Of a stretch of 64,000 nucleotides of DNA, positions 44,927 through 56,465 are shown in pieces; position 1 is the stretch's first letter; the number at the start of each line of letters is the position of its first letter. The stretch covers positions 49,772,760 to 49,836,759 of the forward strand of contig OZ024873.1 of NCBI GenBank assembly GCA_964017185.1, in the 5' to 3' direction. This DNA is from Rugalucina vietnamica. Taxonomy: Eukaryota; Mollusca; Bivalvia; Lucinida; Lucinidae. Both the position numbers and the translations under genes were made by a program. The notes under the pieces were generated by a model. The model saw only the letters and a list, made by a program, of their open reading frames with translations. It was not told where the DNA came from and searched no databases.

Positions 44927-45179
44927 AGCCAACCGCACAGAAAAACAAAACAGTAACCTCCCTGTACATTTTGTGTATTTTTAGTACAAAGACAATTGCA
45001 TCGCCATTTAGTTTCCCAAGTCTGAGTGTGAGCGTTTTGGAGAGGGAATACTGTGATGGTGAGCCCAATAGGTACATTGTACTTGTATAACGATTGATTA
45101 GATCTACACGTGCTAGATGCGAAGTGTGCCCACATCATACACGTTTTGAAATCAACAACGATAGCTTAAATGTATAGTG

Positions 45180-45665
45180 TAGATCAGTTCTCGGTCCCAG
45201 AGCTGTACCCACTTTCTGACCAATTCTCGGTCCGAAATCTGTACCCACTCTCTGATCTATGCCCATGACATGTTTGATCTCTATCCGCTACCTTTACCTA
45301 TATTACGAAAACTTGCCCATGCAATATACAGAAACTTTTTAGATTTTGAAATTGAAATTTTTCAGCTGAAAAAATTTGATAGTTTTCTTATTTTTGCTCA
45401 AAACATTGATTGTGGGTACATGTTAGAACCGCCTCGCCAAGGCGGTTCTAACGAGTACCCACAATCTATGTTTTGGAGCAAAAATAATAAAAATAGGTAT
45501 ACCCCTGCAAACCCCAGTTTTACTACAGTGTATATAAAAGTTGGGTTTAAGGGGGTATATATTGCACAGACATGTTTTCCGATATGGTGCCAAGGTCAAT
45601 CTCTGATCTGTATCCATGCTTATTTCCGACCTGTATTCTCATTCTGCGATTCCTGATTCGTACAC
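45180..45665. repeat. Short tandem motif array split by a palindromic element
   Basis: 'ctcggtcc..ctgtacccac' and 'ctctgatctgtatccat' motifs recur at 45190-45260 and again at 45595-45650, on both sides of the element at 45302-45585. Confidence 0.6.
45302..45585. mobile_element. Palindromic foldback element, copy A
   Basis: It begins ATTACGAAAACTTGCCCATG and ends near GGTATATATTGCACAGACATG. The centre is a perfect hairpin, GTTAGAACCGCCTCG / CGAGGCGGTTCTAAC-like, flanked by 'tgtgggtac' and 'gtacccaca'. Other copies are at 46600-46775 (partial), 48250-48482 and 51040-51316. Confidence 0.85.
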
Positions 45666-46599
45666 ATGGTAATGTCTACTACAGCTTATACATGAAACTA
45701 TTTTAATACACAAAATGATAGTTGTGCGACGTACTAAGTACAGTCAATTCATAGATGCATGGTAATAAGGCTATACCATACATCGCACGAACAGGTAAAT
45801 AACGGTAAATAAATGCAATTAGTAGAGGCGAACTCTACAACTTGGGATAGCGTTGCACATTAAAATAAGCAATAATATCTAAATTTTTGTAGATACGTCA
45901 TGCCTGTTAACCCTAAAACGCGGGTGAGTCGATATTATCTGCTTTTAACGGTTTCAAAGATCTATGAACGATTTATAGTGGTGTTTCAACTAGACACTAT
46001 AAAGGATGATAATTATTGTACGTACCGACATGATGTACACAGATCAGGGATATACATGTACAGGTGGATACTTATCAGAAGACACACAGTTGTGAGAACA
46101 GATGATCAGGGATTTCGAGGGTATACATCAGGGTCTTCCTTCTGTAAGCATAATGACCTCTGCCCCTTTGGTGGCTGAGTATACTTTCCAACTGAAAACG
46201 GCCCCACTCGCGTTACAATACCCTCACAATCAATGTATTGAAAAGGAACCGTACTGTAAGTCTTGGGTAGTTGAGTGTATTATGTAATCAAACGGAAAGG
46301 TATAAACAGTCGCGCTTATCTGAATAGTTGCTGTAATTCCGTCTTTATAAGAGTAAGGTACTGTTTGTTTTTAGATTTAATATAAGGTTGAGTCATCTCA
46401 AAATTATGTAATTTCAAATTCTTATAATCCATACTTATACAAAACAAATCCTATCGGCACTTCATACCATCTAGCTGACAATAAGGCCTGGATATAAACA
46501 TTAATTTTGATTAACGATTTTATAATCTTTGCAAACGAAGTCAAGTTTTATCAGTGCTATATAAGTTCAGTGAACATTACATAATTTACCTGCATATTA

Positions 46600-46775
46600 A
46601 AGCCAGAAATCCGTGTAATGAATACCACTTCAAACCCCATATGTATACAGTAAAACTTGGGTGTGAAGGGGTACACATGTTTTTCTTATTTTTGCACCAA
46701 AACACAAATTGTGGGTACGCGTTAGATCCCCATCGGCGATCAATGTTTTGAGTAAACATATCAAAAATATATATC
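46600..46775. mobile_element. Palindromic foldback element, degraded copy
   Basis: 'cagtaaaacttgggtgtgaa', 'cttatttttgcaccaaaaca' and 'tgtgggtacgcgttagatcc' match copy A; the second arm is eroded. Confidence 0.6.
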
Positions 46776-47009
46776 TTTTTTTCCTGAATACTACATATAA
46801 ATACGTCGCTTCACAGCACCACGGCCTAGTGAAGACAAATGACCAGTCTACTTATTGTCTTCTTTGTGTGCCATTACGAAATTGTTGTATTTTAAAGTAA
46901 ATTAGCATCTTTTCTTTTCGTTCCATGGATTAACTCAGTATCGTCTTCTTTTAATTCAGCAATCCAAAAATTAAAGTCTCTAGACATCGTCTTTTGCGGC
47001 CGCACAAAC

Positions 47010-47160
47010 AAGAACTGTTCAGATACACGCGAAGCTGATCCGCGCCTTTGTTTACGCCACACAATTCGAAATTTCAAGCTTCTAGTCTGCTTCTGTGACT
47101 GTGCAGGATGGTTCGTATCGGACCTGGTCGGAAATTCAAATTTTCTCATGCGTAGGCTTA
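47010..47160. mobile_element. Half copy of the 'GAGCC...GAGAAAACC' MITE
   Basis: 'cgcgaagctgatccgcgcct' through 'aaattttctcatgcgtaggc' is the right half only. Confidence 0.7.
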
Positions 47161-47286
47161 TGTTTTAAACAACCTTGCCTATCATTCTGGTTCTTGCTGG
47201 ATGCAACTTTGACTTTGTTCGTTTTACAACACTTGTCAAAGTAAGTGTACTACATGTGCATAGAAGCGAAACTAAAACTCAAACTG

Positions 47287-47955
47287 TCACTCTGCATAAA
47301 CGGCAAACACGAGGCCCAGTGCCAAAAGATTTCCCGTCTTGAACTCCACAGTTACGTAATTGTCATATTTATGATTCCATAGACATCTAGAGGTGACCAG
47401 CATTGACTGTTTCGCCTCCTCCCCCATCATTACAATACAAACAATTTTAAACCTGTCCATTTCTAAGTATTTTACTCTTTCCTTGATGATTTCACTCATG
47501 AGCTTACATTTAGAGCCGCACATATTTGGATCATACTGTTTCTCACGAATATTTTCTGCAAAAACAGTCTTTATTATCTCCCTTACTTTGCCTTCATGGA
47601 ACTTGCAGTCAGGTGTAAGTTTGTAAGTGTTCTCATAGACAACCATTGGTGTCGGTATCTCGGTAGTCCCAGTGCTATGACGGTCACTCTCGTGGTGGAT
47701 CGAATGCGCCGTATCCTTGCGCGTGATAGTTGCGGCACGCGGTCGAATTGGGTGGGCTCCATGATGAGAGTGTTGGTCTCTCCTACCATGGTGTTCACCA
47801 TCGTGGTGATCTCCCTTATGACTTTGGTCTGATTTGTGGTGTGCACCACCTTTACCGTGGTCCTTCGGGTGATGGTCTTTATCAGGTACGGAGATTTTTC
47901 TCGCGCTCTCTGACTTGCGACGCTTTCTTTGAGTCGGGCTGCCTTTTGTGCTCAT
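47287..47955 (-). CDS. Tctex1-domain dynein light chain, 222 aa, His-rich N-terminal tail
   Basis: The coding sequence is one uninterrupted exon from ATG at 47955 to TGA at 47289-47287. Residues about 107-222 form a Tctex1 domain: YENTYKLTPD opens it, MSEIIKERVKYLEMDRFKIV is the central helix-strand, SRCLWNHKYDNYVTVEF follows, and LLALGLVFAVYAE is the typical C-terminal strand. Proteins of this family are light chains of dynein, in cytoplasmic or ciliary complexes; the DYNLT4/5 (TCTEX1D) branch is nearest by memory, but I do not assign a symbol. Residues 1-100 are an unusual low-complexity tail rich in His, Asp, Lys and Ser (HHPKDHGKGGAHHK, HHGRRDQHSHHG). A splice acceptor (T-run, CAG) lies 15 bp upstream of the ATG, so there is a 5' non-coding exon, probably ending at 48816. 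Confidence 0.92.
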   Translation of the reverse strand: MSTKGSPTQRKRRKSESARKISVPDKDHHPKDHGKGGAHHKSDQSHKGDHHDGEHHGRRDQHSHHGAHPIRPRAATITRKDTAHSIHHESDRHSTGTTEIPTPMVVYENTYKLTPDCKFHEGKVREIIKTVFAENIREKQYDPNMCGSKCKLMSEIIKERVKYLEMDRFKIVCIVMMGEEAKQSMLVTSRCLWNHKYDNYVTVEFKTGNLLALGLVFAVYAE

Positions 47956-48249
47956 TGTGATAGATTATTCCTGAAAAAAAAAATTTACTATACTTATGAG
48001 ACTCCATATCAAAACATTAACCAGAAATGGTATATTGGCTTTGTCGATCGATGTGGATACAATACGTCCTTATAGGAACATGATAATTTTGTTTGATTTG
48101 GTAGGTCATAAATAGACAGAATGAATACATGGAATACTACATCGGATATTACGAAAATTGATAACAAAATAACGCGTTTATTTCCGTAAAATAATCCATA
48201 TAGAAATAAGAGAAAGTACAAATGCTCATATCAGTATTGCGTACCATCA

Positions 48250-48482
48250 GGAAAACATGCCCGTGTAATGTATACCCCCTTATACCCCACTTTAATATAG
48301 CAAAACTGGGGTATGCAGTGGTATACCATTTTTATGTATGATCCAAAAAAAAGATTGTGGATACTCGTTAAATCGAGGCGGTTTTAAAGTGTATCCACAA
48401 TCAATGTTTTTAGCAAAGATATTTAAAGTTTCAAAAACTGTCTGCTGAAAAAAAAGTCTGTATGGGCAAGTTTTCGTAATAC
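48250..48482. mobile_element. Palindromic foldback element, copy B
   Basis: 'ggaaaacatgcccgtgtaat' at the left, the 'gattgtggatactcgttaaa' centre with a reduced hairpin, and 'gggcaagttttcgtaat' at the right match copy A inverted. It lies in the 5' UTR intron of the dynein light chain gene. Confidence 0.78.
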
Positions 48483-48815
48483 ACTTTGAACCTCTGTAAA
48501 TCGCTGATAACTGGAATCCAAATCAACTGTTACGAGGAAAATGTATACAAGTATTTTTTTTCTTGGAGGCAATGGCTCAAATTGTTTTCAGGCATACGAT
48601 AGTAAAATACACTATGCATCTTCTATTAAAATTGTTAAACTGAAAATCATTTATTTTATTTCGGAGTTAAATAAAGGTGAGGATAAAGATGAAACAAACA
48701 ATCGCGGTTTTCTATATGAAAATGCAATTTACCTGACTCGAAAAGTGCAAGGCAGTGCTGTAAATGCTCCAAGGCAGTACAAATTGTAACATTTAATATA
48801 TAAAACGCAACTTAC

Positions 48816-48900
48816 CTTGAAAATCTCTCAAAACTAAACACTGCCGATTCTCTCTCCCAAATGCGCTTTCAGATCAGTAATATTTGTTTTTGACAATCAA
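48816..48900 (-). other. Probable 5' UTR exon and promoter edge of the dynein light chain gene
   Basis: On the minus strand, sequence ending TTTTCAAG at 48816 is followed by the consensus donor GTAAGT, and the matching acceptor is at 47972-47971. The upstream border is unknown. A half X-box-like AGCAAC lies near 48938-48944, of interest because ciliary genes are often RFX-controlled, but this is weak. Confidence 0.45.
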
Positions 48901-49089
48901 ACCATGACTTTCAAGTCAAACAAGTAGACCAAGCGTCGTTGCTACGTTATTTATCATGCACAATCCGACAAAGTTTATCGAGGAATCTTACAATTTAATT
49001 TCAAACTAAAATGTTATCAAAATTTGATTGACTTAAATACACATAGTCGAAGGAAATGATTGATTTCCAGTAGCAATTTTATCATAAAG

Positions 49090-49309
49090 TGAGACGCGTC
49101 ATGAGAAAACCAAACGGGTGGTTTCAGAACAGGTTCGACACAAACCGAGCTATACAAGCACAGAACATGGCTAGAGGCTGGAAATTTTGGTTTTAGAAAG
49201 AAGATGTATCAAAATCAAAGGCACGGATCAGCTTCGAAGTTACCGCGAAACTGATCGGCGCCTTTGTTTTAGCCTATACAAAACGTTTGTTTTCTCATGA
49301 TGCGGCTCA
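49090..49309. mobile_element. MITE of the 'GAGCC...GAGAAAACC' family
   Basis: TGAGACGCGTCATGAGAAAA and TTTTCTCATGATGCGGCTCA form the ends; the palindrome is diverged. Confidence 0.83.
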
Positions 49310-49990
49310 AGTATACAAAGGGCACGTTGCGACGGACTGTAACTTGTATTAAAAAGAGTAAAAATGAAAATGCAATACTATACGTGATACATAAACTGCA
49401 TGAATGTTAATTCACGATATTACATGTTAGACAAGGTAGAGATTGAGTGTGAAGCAAGCATAAAACTTTGCTTGAATGACAAAGTCTTATTACATTTGTT
49501 ATCGAACTTCAAAATCACATTTTTTGTTTTCAAAAAATAATATTTCTACAGCACAGGACATACTTTATGTTGTTCCAGTTGTCGTATACATGAAGGTATG
49601 AGGTCAATCTCGTTTAACATCATCAGTGCAACTGGTACACTACAGTCCAAGTGCGGGTTTGAATAGCTCTGGCACTGATCATTGACTCAGTTCTTTTCAA
49701 GACATGTTCTTATTGATTATCCAAAATAATTTTTTGTTTCTTATCAGTTTTGTTAAGTTCGTGTAGTTCAATACATGGCTAACATAATATATGGGGAAAA
49801 TTTTGATTAAATACTAGTACTGTGAGATTGTATAGTAATTTCATGAGCAAAAGGGGTGCAGTGATATCTGGTCAAAATTATTACGGCTAAAGCGATGTGT
49901 GGTGGAATTCTTCTAAGATCTATTTTGGTCGCATAAGCGTGATCGACGACTAAATACTGTAAATCTAAAAGTCCACCATCGACAATACCA
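49310..49990. other. No recognised feature
   Basis: AT-rich intergenic sequence with no splice-bounded exon and no shared repeat detected by eye. Confidence 0.4.
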
Positions 49991-50425
49991 CAGTTGAGAA
50001 ACACGTGGTACGGAATGGGTGACGCACAATGAAATTCTGTCCGAAGTTGAGATGAGAACTTCGAGTTTTCTCCTATAGCGTTTACTCTATTGACTGATAG
50101 AAAGGTGCAGTCAATGCAGAAATTGTATATTTATTCAATGAAAGTAGCATAAGGAATCCAGGTTACTTCGTATTCGCAAACACTTCCGCCCTATGAACAT
50201 ATAGTACTTCCATCACAATAACATTGAAGTGTTTGCGAAAACGAAGTAACCGGGATTTCTTATGTTACTTTCTTTCAATAAATGTTCAATTTCTGCATTG
50301 ACTGCACCTTTATCAGTCAAAAGAAGAAACTCGAAAATCTAACCTCAACTTCTGTCTCAATTGCAGTGTGTGTCACCGATCATTTATCGGGACGTATGTA
50401 TACAATACCACGTGATTCTCAGTAG
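49990..50425. mobile_element. Foldback element with about 190-bp arms
   Basis: The left arm ('cagtcaatgcagaaattgta', 'cgtattcgcaaacacttccg') is mirrored by the right arm ('gaagtgtttgcgaaaacgaa', 'caatttctgcattgactgca'). Outer edges contain 'acacgtggtac' (49999) and 'aataccacgtgat' (50404). No ORF. Confidence 0.8.
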
Positions 50426-50831
50426 TGAATGCATTGAATAAAAGCACTTGCATCGGTAGACATTCTAAACAAACTCTCAAGTGAAAAACATAACTAAGGA
50501 AGAAGCCGGGATTTCTAAAATATTGTTTGTTGGTTGTGCTGTTATACGACATGTACGATCATGGTCATCCACCCATATCATAAATGCCTGTTATAAAACG
50601 AAATATTGTTTATTTTACCAGAGATAAGTACCCCTTGATTCATTCTTGAATCGGAATGAAAGTTTCATTTCATTATGAAGGAAAGACAAGACAAACCCTG
50701 GGTACGGCACAAAAACCTAACGACGATGTAATAACTGTCCAAAAAAGGAACCCGTTTAGAAATTTCATAGGATGAAACAAACTTTTCAAAACCGATAATA
50801 TTTTTTGTACTTTAACCGTTCAAAACGTATT

Positions 50832-50920
50832 GTAGCTAAAATATGCTTCGCTGAAAACAAAAATACGTTTATTTGCAAAATATGCTTCGCTGAAAACAAA
50901 AATATGTTTATTTGCAAAAT
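50832..50920. repeat. 44-bp direct duplication
   Basis: 'aaaatatgcttcgctgaaaa' plus the following sequence to 'tttatttgc' occurs twice back to back (about 50837 and 50877). Confidence 0.85.
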
Positions 50921-51039
50921 AAGTCCAGATATAGTGCAAACACCAGAAGAAAATTCATCATTAATGTGGATGTTGTTTTACAACCCTAGTCATACAAGTC
51001 TTCACCAGCGACAGATTCCCAACGCACAAATATGTCTTC

Positions 51040-51316
51040 ATCAGGAAAACATGTCCGTGCAATATATACCCCCTTAAACCCCACATTTATACAGTAAAAC
51101 TGGGGTTTGCAGGGGTATACCTATTTTTCTTATTTTTGCTCAAAAACATAGATTGTGGGTACTCGTTAGAACCGCCTCGGCTAGGCGGTTCTAACGTGTA
51201 CCCACAATCTATGTTTTGAGCAAAAATAAGAAAAATATCGAAATTTTTCTGCTTATGTTTTTCATTTTTACAGCTATAAAAATTTCTGTATAATGCATGG
51301 GCAAGTTTTCGTAATG
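51040..51316. mobile_element. Palindromic foldback element, copy C, forming the 3' end of a host exon
   Basis: 'ggaaaacatgtccgtgcaat' at the left and 'gggcaagttttcgtaat' at the right, with a perfect central hairpin GTTAGAACCGCCTCG..CGGTTCTAAC. The last exon of the minus-strand secreted glycoprotein gene reads straight into it. Confidence 0.88.
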
Positions 51317-53048
51317 TGAAAGTATACGCCTCCTCATGCGCCGGTTTCCTGGTCGTAATGAAAACATTAAACATAGAGAAGCTCCCGGGGAACTCGCGCC
51401 CTGCGGCCGGCTTATTTGGGCTATGAGTGCCGTAGAACTGGTGATTCACATTACCTTGACCCGGTGGGAAGTAAACACCTGTAACGTAATCCCCGTCATC
51501 CGTTCCCACGGCAATGGCCGAATGGCTTTCTTGCGAAACATGATTGTGAAAAGTGAGTGTCCTTGTGTCGAAGCGCCAAATTCTCGTCATGTTCCCTGCT
51601 AGAAATACCGCCGGTGCCTGTAACTCTATTTGATTATCACCATCTGGCCAGTGACCTCCAATAGTAAACGTTGACGTGTATTCAATGCAATTCACAGATC
51701 CGGCACAGCTGAGAGTCACCTTCTTTTCAAACGGGTATGGATACGTTATGTTAAGATTAAGAGCTGGGCTTCCTGGTGGGCACCCACTACCGGCCACTTG
51801 ATGGGATCCTGGGCGCAGCCAGAAAGCTGGGTAGACCTATGAAATAAAAAGTAGATAAACGTTTAGACAAATATCAAATTGAACAATTCACATCCCCATA
51901 TAGCGCGGAAATTTTAAGTCATCTTAAATGCATGTACTACATGTACATGTACATGTACCATTACTGTCAAACCCATAGCCAGAACATTCTTTTGTTGAGA
52001 CTTAATCACTGTATTCAGAGTCAAAATAGCTTCAAGGTTCAGGAGTGAAAATGTTCTACGTGTCTTTCATACATTCTAGGGGTCTGTGGGCGATGTTTTG
52101 TTGTTTTTTTTTTTCGTTTTGTGTGTCTTTCGAAGCTGTCAAAATTAACACACCTTCGTCTGGAGTGTCTGTCCCTGTGTCTGTACAGACATCACTTGTG
52201 TTGTTGACCACGCCCTATCGTCTCTCCCTCCCATTTCAGTCGGTTTGTAGCATTCACCAATCAAATGCATTGTTGCTTTCATCTGTAGACCTCGCCCATG
52301 GTCATGCGCACTCAGAAACTGCTTATTATTCCAAACGAGGCTATCAATTCCCGCACCCATTCTTTCGGAAGCACTGATGAAAATGTGGTCATTTGAAATC
52401 GTCCATCGTTTGCCAAATGGCGTCGGAAAGCCACATTCAACGTTTCCTTTTTTGTGCTCAGAATGACCTGTCATAACAAAGTGTTCGATTGCTTTTGTGT
52501 AATTCAATCCGAATGTTTTCTTTAAGTCAGGATACCTGCAAATGAGACAGCAAATATTAAATTAAGAGCTAAAAGGCTTGGGCGGAAATCCTGTACATGA
52601 AAACATGTGCATAGAATACTTGATCGTTCTAAGGCGATATTTCTGTGGTGGCTGTGACAGTTTATCCTGGCCCTCGGTAAAACAAATAGGTGCCCATTTT
52701 ACCGTGTTAACAAAACTTAATCACTTGAGTTCAAGCGGCACGGTCAAAGTATTTTACCTAAACATCTATTCTTAAGTATCTTTATTTGTGTGGTTGACCC
52801 ACGAAATACGCACCAATGACCTTCTTACCTTTGCAAATACTGTTTAGAGTGGAATGAACCACACCCTTGACGTCCCTCCTCGGCACCTAGGCTAAGCCAG
52901 TGAAGTTCAGCTTTCTCCTTGGTTAGAACATCAGCAAACATAATATCTGGGTTGTCATTGATGTAGAACAGGGCGTCAAATACAAGGGGAGATAACAAGT
53001 AGCTCGACGCAGTGTCTGCAGTTGTAACAAAATATCGGATAAAAGAAC

Positions 53049-53107
<59 letters not shown>

Positions 53108-56100
53108 TATAAGGTTGCTGATCTACGCCTTTGTTTTCGCACAAGCATGTTGTTGGTTTACTTATGCAGTGGCTCAATTTTCTGATTTAGGCCTCCATCC
53201 CATCACAATAATAATACCACGGGTGGGCATCAGGGGAGCTACCTCGAAAATGTGTTAACGCAAATTTGTTCCCACGCCACATCCGGGAACTGTCGAGGTA
53301 GTGGAAATCCCCATAATTGGAAGTACACGCAAAGGTGAGCTCTCGCTTTTTTGCTTTTTTTCTTTCAAGGGGCGCATTACTCAGAAATCGGGCGATGCAA
53401 TCCCATGTAAATATGGTTTAACAATGCATGAAGACCGAAAACCCCATTAAATAGTGGAAAATATGAGTAGGACGACCTAAACATCAGGACTGTCGGACTG
53501 CATTTTCGCCGTGTCTTGACATATCGGCGGGCATCTCAGACAGATTCAGTTTTGGACCGCTGTCACATGTTTTGGTGCAAAACATGATCAAATTGACTAC
53601 AATGAGGCAAAAATTTCAGATCCCCTGTTCTCCTGAATAGATTACCTGCCCAAAAATGCATTCGTGTTGTTCCCAGACCAGCGAGGTAGCGGTAATCTAG
53701 CGAGGTAGTTCCAACGCGTTTCAAACATCTAGCCATTCGGTTGATATAAAACGGAATGGATTAACTGTATAAAATGTAAACTCAGTGCTTTTTGCCTCTT
53801 TTTTTTATTTTTCACTCACGGATATAATATTCAGCGTCAAAGAAAAGTTACCGGAAATTGATAGTAGATATTTTGGAAATTATTTCACATATCTTCATGT
53901 GTTGATATATTTTCATGATTCAGGACAGCGACCTAATGGTTTATTGGCGAAATTCAGTTCCGCTAGTCTCGGAGCTGTGACGCACGTGCGATTTCTGATT
54001 TTTGCAGTTTTTTGAGAACTTATAAGTTAAAGTGAAACAATGATCAGTAACTGGCGCAATTACAACATAAATCCCAACCAAAACCCCAAGTGGAAAACAA
54101 CCAAAATTGATCATGTGTTAGACCTACCAGATTTACTGGTAACTTTTCACTGACGCTGAGTACTCGTATATACCGTTATATTGCCGAGAATGGAACAGCA
54201 TAGTGGCAAAGGTTTTGCATGTTGTTTTTAAACTTAGTGAACTTTGCTTCATAAAAATACTGTTTGATTAATTTTAGTGTTTTTTTTTCAGATGGGTGTC
54301 TTCAAAGGCAGAAAGAAAAAAGGACTCTCGTTATCGTACAAAAAGAGATACAACCATTTAAAATTATATAGGGCTGCAACTTTTCCCCTCATCGCGTTTT
54401 CCCTCCATAATATATCAATCTGTAACAGAAAGAAGGAGAAATAACTGTTAAAACTACGTTAAAACAAATCCATGCGTCATATATGATTCATACGTACGTG
54501 TATATTAGAGAACTAGAATGGAATTTGAAGTCGATTTGAGGTGCCTACAATGTATAGAGGGACAGTCTTTTTATGATTATTTGCTTTTAGCTGGTGTAAG
54601 CCGTATGGTTATCTTGTGGCTTTCACCAGCCAAACGTTACAAAATCCTATTCCTTAAATTGCTGTGAAGAAAGATGCATGTAAAATGTAACATGTTTAAG
54701 AAATAGATCAGCTCTAGCTGTGAATTGTTGAGTATTAATTCACTTTTTGGATGTCAGTTGTAAAGCAGATCAATTCACGAGCGCGTAGCGCAAGTGATTT
54801 ATCTGCTTACGACTGACAGACAAACTGATTTATTACTGAACAATTGGCGCACTACAGCTGATCTTTTAACATTCCAACACACAATCATGGACAAAAATAC
54901 ACTTGAAGCCTTCAGTTGCAGTGCCATTTCGACGAAATTGCACTAAAGAAAGCCCGCAAAAAAATAGACTGTTTCACTAATGCCTACAATGAATTTGTTA
55001 CATCAGTAAAAATGACGTAACGCCCGTCTGTCGCAGTAACTGACGTCACGTTTGCATCTGAAATTGACGCCATAGCCCCGCGCTTACAAAGTGTGAAATT
55101 GTTGTTCAATGTAACACGTTTTTAAAGCATTGGCTATATAGGCGCGGTGTGTTAGCGCTCTTATTAACTCACACATATTTTAATGTTGTTTACAGCAATG
55201 GCATAAAGGACAAGTCACTCGACGTAGCCAGGGGTCTAGGGTTCGGCCCCAGGCTTCTCTAGTCTTTCGGACGAGACTTTTAACCGAGATCCCGTCTCCA
55301 TATGACCCTAGCTGCTGAGTGGGACGTAGAACACCAAATAAACCAAATAAGAAACTGCTTTTGTTTTGCCTAGGTAAACGCGTTGGAACTGCCTCGCTAG
55401 ATTACCGCTACCTCGCTGGTCTGGGAACAACACGAATGCATTTTTGGGTAGGTAATCTATTCAGGAGAACAGGGGATCTGAAATTGTTGCCTCATTGTAG
55501 TCAATTTGATCATGTTTTGCACCAAAACATGTGACAGCGGTCCAAAACTGAATCTGAGCTACAAAATCTGTCTGAGATGCCCGCCTATATGTCAAGACAC
55601 GGCGAAAATGCAGTCCGACAGTCCTGATGTTTAGGTCGTCCTGCTCATATTTTCCACTATTTAATGGGGTTTTCGGTCTTCATGCATTGTTAAACCATAT
55701 TTACATGGGATTGCATCGCCCGATTTCTGAGTAATGCGCCCCTTGAAAGAAAAAAAGCAAAAAAGCGAGAGCTCACCTTTGCGTGTACTTGCAATTATGG
55801 GGATTTCCACTACCTCGACAGTTCCCGGATGTGGCGTGGGAACAAATTTGCGTTAACACATTTTCGAGGTAGCTCCCCTGATGCCCACCCGTGAATACAA
55901 TACATGTACATACAGAGAATGTAATATACAATCAGCAGTACACCAGTAGCTTAGCTATTAAAAAATTACTGCACCGATCGGATTCCGATTTTCCGTGAGA
56001 GATACATGCTTACCGGTAAGGTATAAGACAGTTGACCTAATTGTTCACTTTAATGATCTGTGCCCAGAATTTCAAAGCTCTCTTAAAATTAAGGAAGACC

Positions 56101-56465
56101 TAGTTCCAGTTATACTTTTGTCACAGAGAAGTGTTTGTATTGCCATTGTTACCAGATGCAGTGTTCGTGTACTTGTTCAAAACTTCGTTAGCTTAACGTC
56201 ATCGTTAAGGCCTCACTTTGTTAAGTAAATGAGACTACATAAGGAAATTCACTGTTATTTTATGTTGATAAAATGTGAGAACCCTTTGCATTAACAACTG
56301 GGTCCTGATAATTGTCTGACAAGCCGTGAAAACGCCAGGTTTGTGGTTAGAATACAGCCAGGCATTTGAAAAAACTTGAAGATGAAGGTTGTGCTACTTA
56401 CCCTGCATACTTGCCTTTATTCCAATCAAGTGCACCGTTGCAACCAGCAGAAGTATTGTTTCCAT
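51087..56465 (-). CDS. Secreted glycoprotein with YPDL-type repeats, 4 exons, 460 aa with transposon-derived tail
   Basis: Exons 56465-56402, 53015-52829, 52535-52154 and 51836-51087 join in phase (1,2,0) and total exactly 461 codons. Exon 1 is a signal peptide (METILLLVATVHLIGIKA). Next come two related repeats, each with a hydrophobic/aromatic start, a PD motif and an H(W/F)...G..E/H end: FYINDNPDIM..ELHWLSLGAEEGR, and QYLQRYPDLKKTF..AIEHFVMTG. A C-terminal globular part carries SAHDHGRGLQM, PAFWLRPG (214-221) and DYVTGVYFPPG. NxT sequons (NYT, NIT, NMT) and paired cysteines fit an extracellular protein. I have seen this combination in unnamed invertebrate and bacterial proteins but know no function. 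From about residue 385 to the stop the frame runs inside a palindromic transposon (51040-51316), so the natural C terminus was altered or an unseen splice removes it. Intron 1 holds a 2.68 kb foldback element. Confidence 0.84.
53049..53102. repeat. (GA)n microsatellite
   Basis: A pure GA run of about 27 units, 34 bp upstream (in gene orientation) of exon 2 of the secreted glycoprotein gene. Confidence 0.95.
53105..53175. mobile_element. Right-half fragment of the 'GAGCC' MITE
   Basis: 'gctgatctacgcctttgttt' and 'tatgcagtggctca' match the right end of the family. Confidence 0.65.
53213..55898. mobile_element. Foldback transposon with about 0.5-kb inverted arms and 5-bp TSD
   Basis: The element is 53218-55893. 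The outer ends read CACGGGTGGGCATCAGGGGA and its complement. The arms 53218-53721 and 55376-55893 are near-identical inverted copies. A direct repeat AATAC flanks both sides (53213-53217 and 55894-55898). The 1.65 kb interior has no transposase ORF. It holds a second hairpin (about 54700-54870), an acceptor-like T-run followed by a short basic ORF (54292-54440), and a SINE fragment (55200-55355). The element is therefore non-autonomous. Superfamily not assigned. Confidence 0.9.
55200..55355 (+). mobile_element. SINE fragment nested in the foldback element
   Basis: The central domain 'agtctttcggacgagacttt', 'accgagatcccgtctcc' and the tail 'acaccaaataaaccaaataa' are typical of mollusc SINEs. 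Confidence 0.75.

Noticed and set aside
53785-54015. 76-codon ORF inside the foldback element
   Set aside because: AT-driven open frame with no transposase-like motif or splice context.
54292-54440. Basic peptide after a T-rich acceptor inside the foldback element
   Set aside because: Short and lysine-rich, with no partner exon in phase; recorded only as part of the element.
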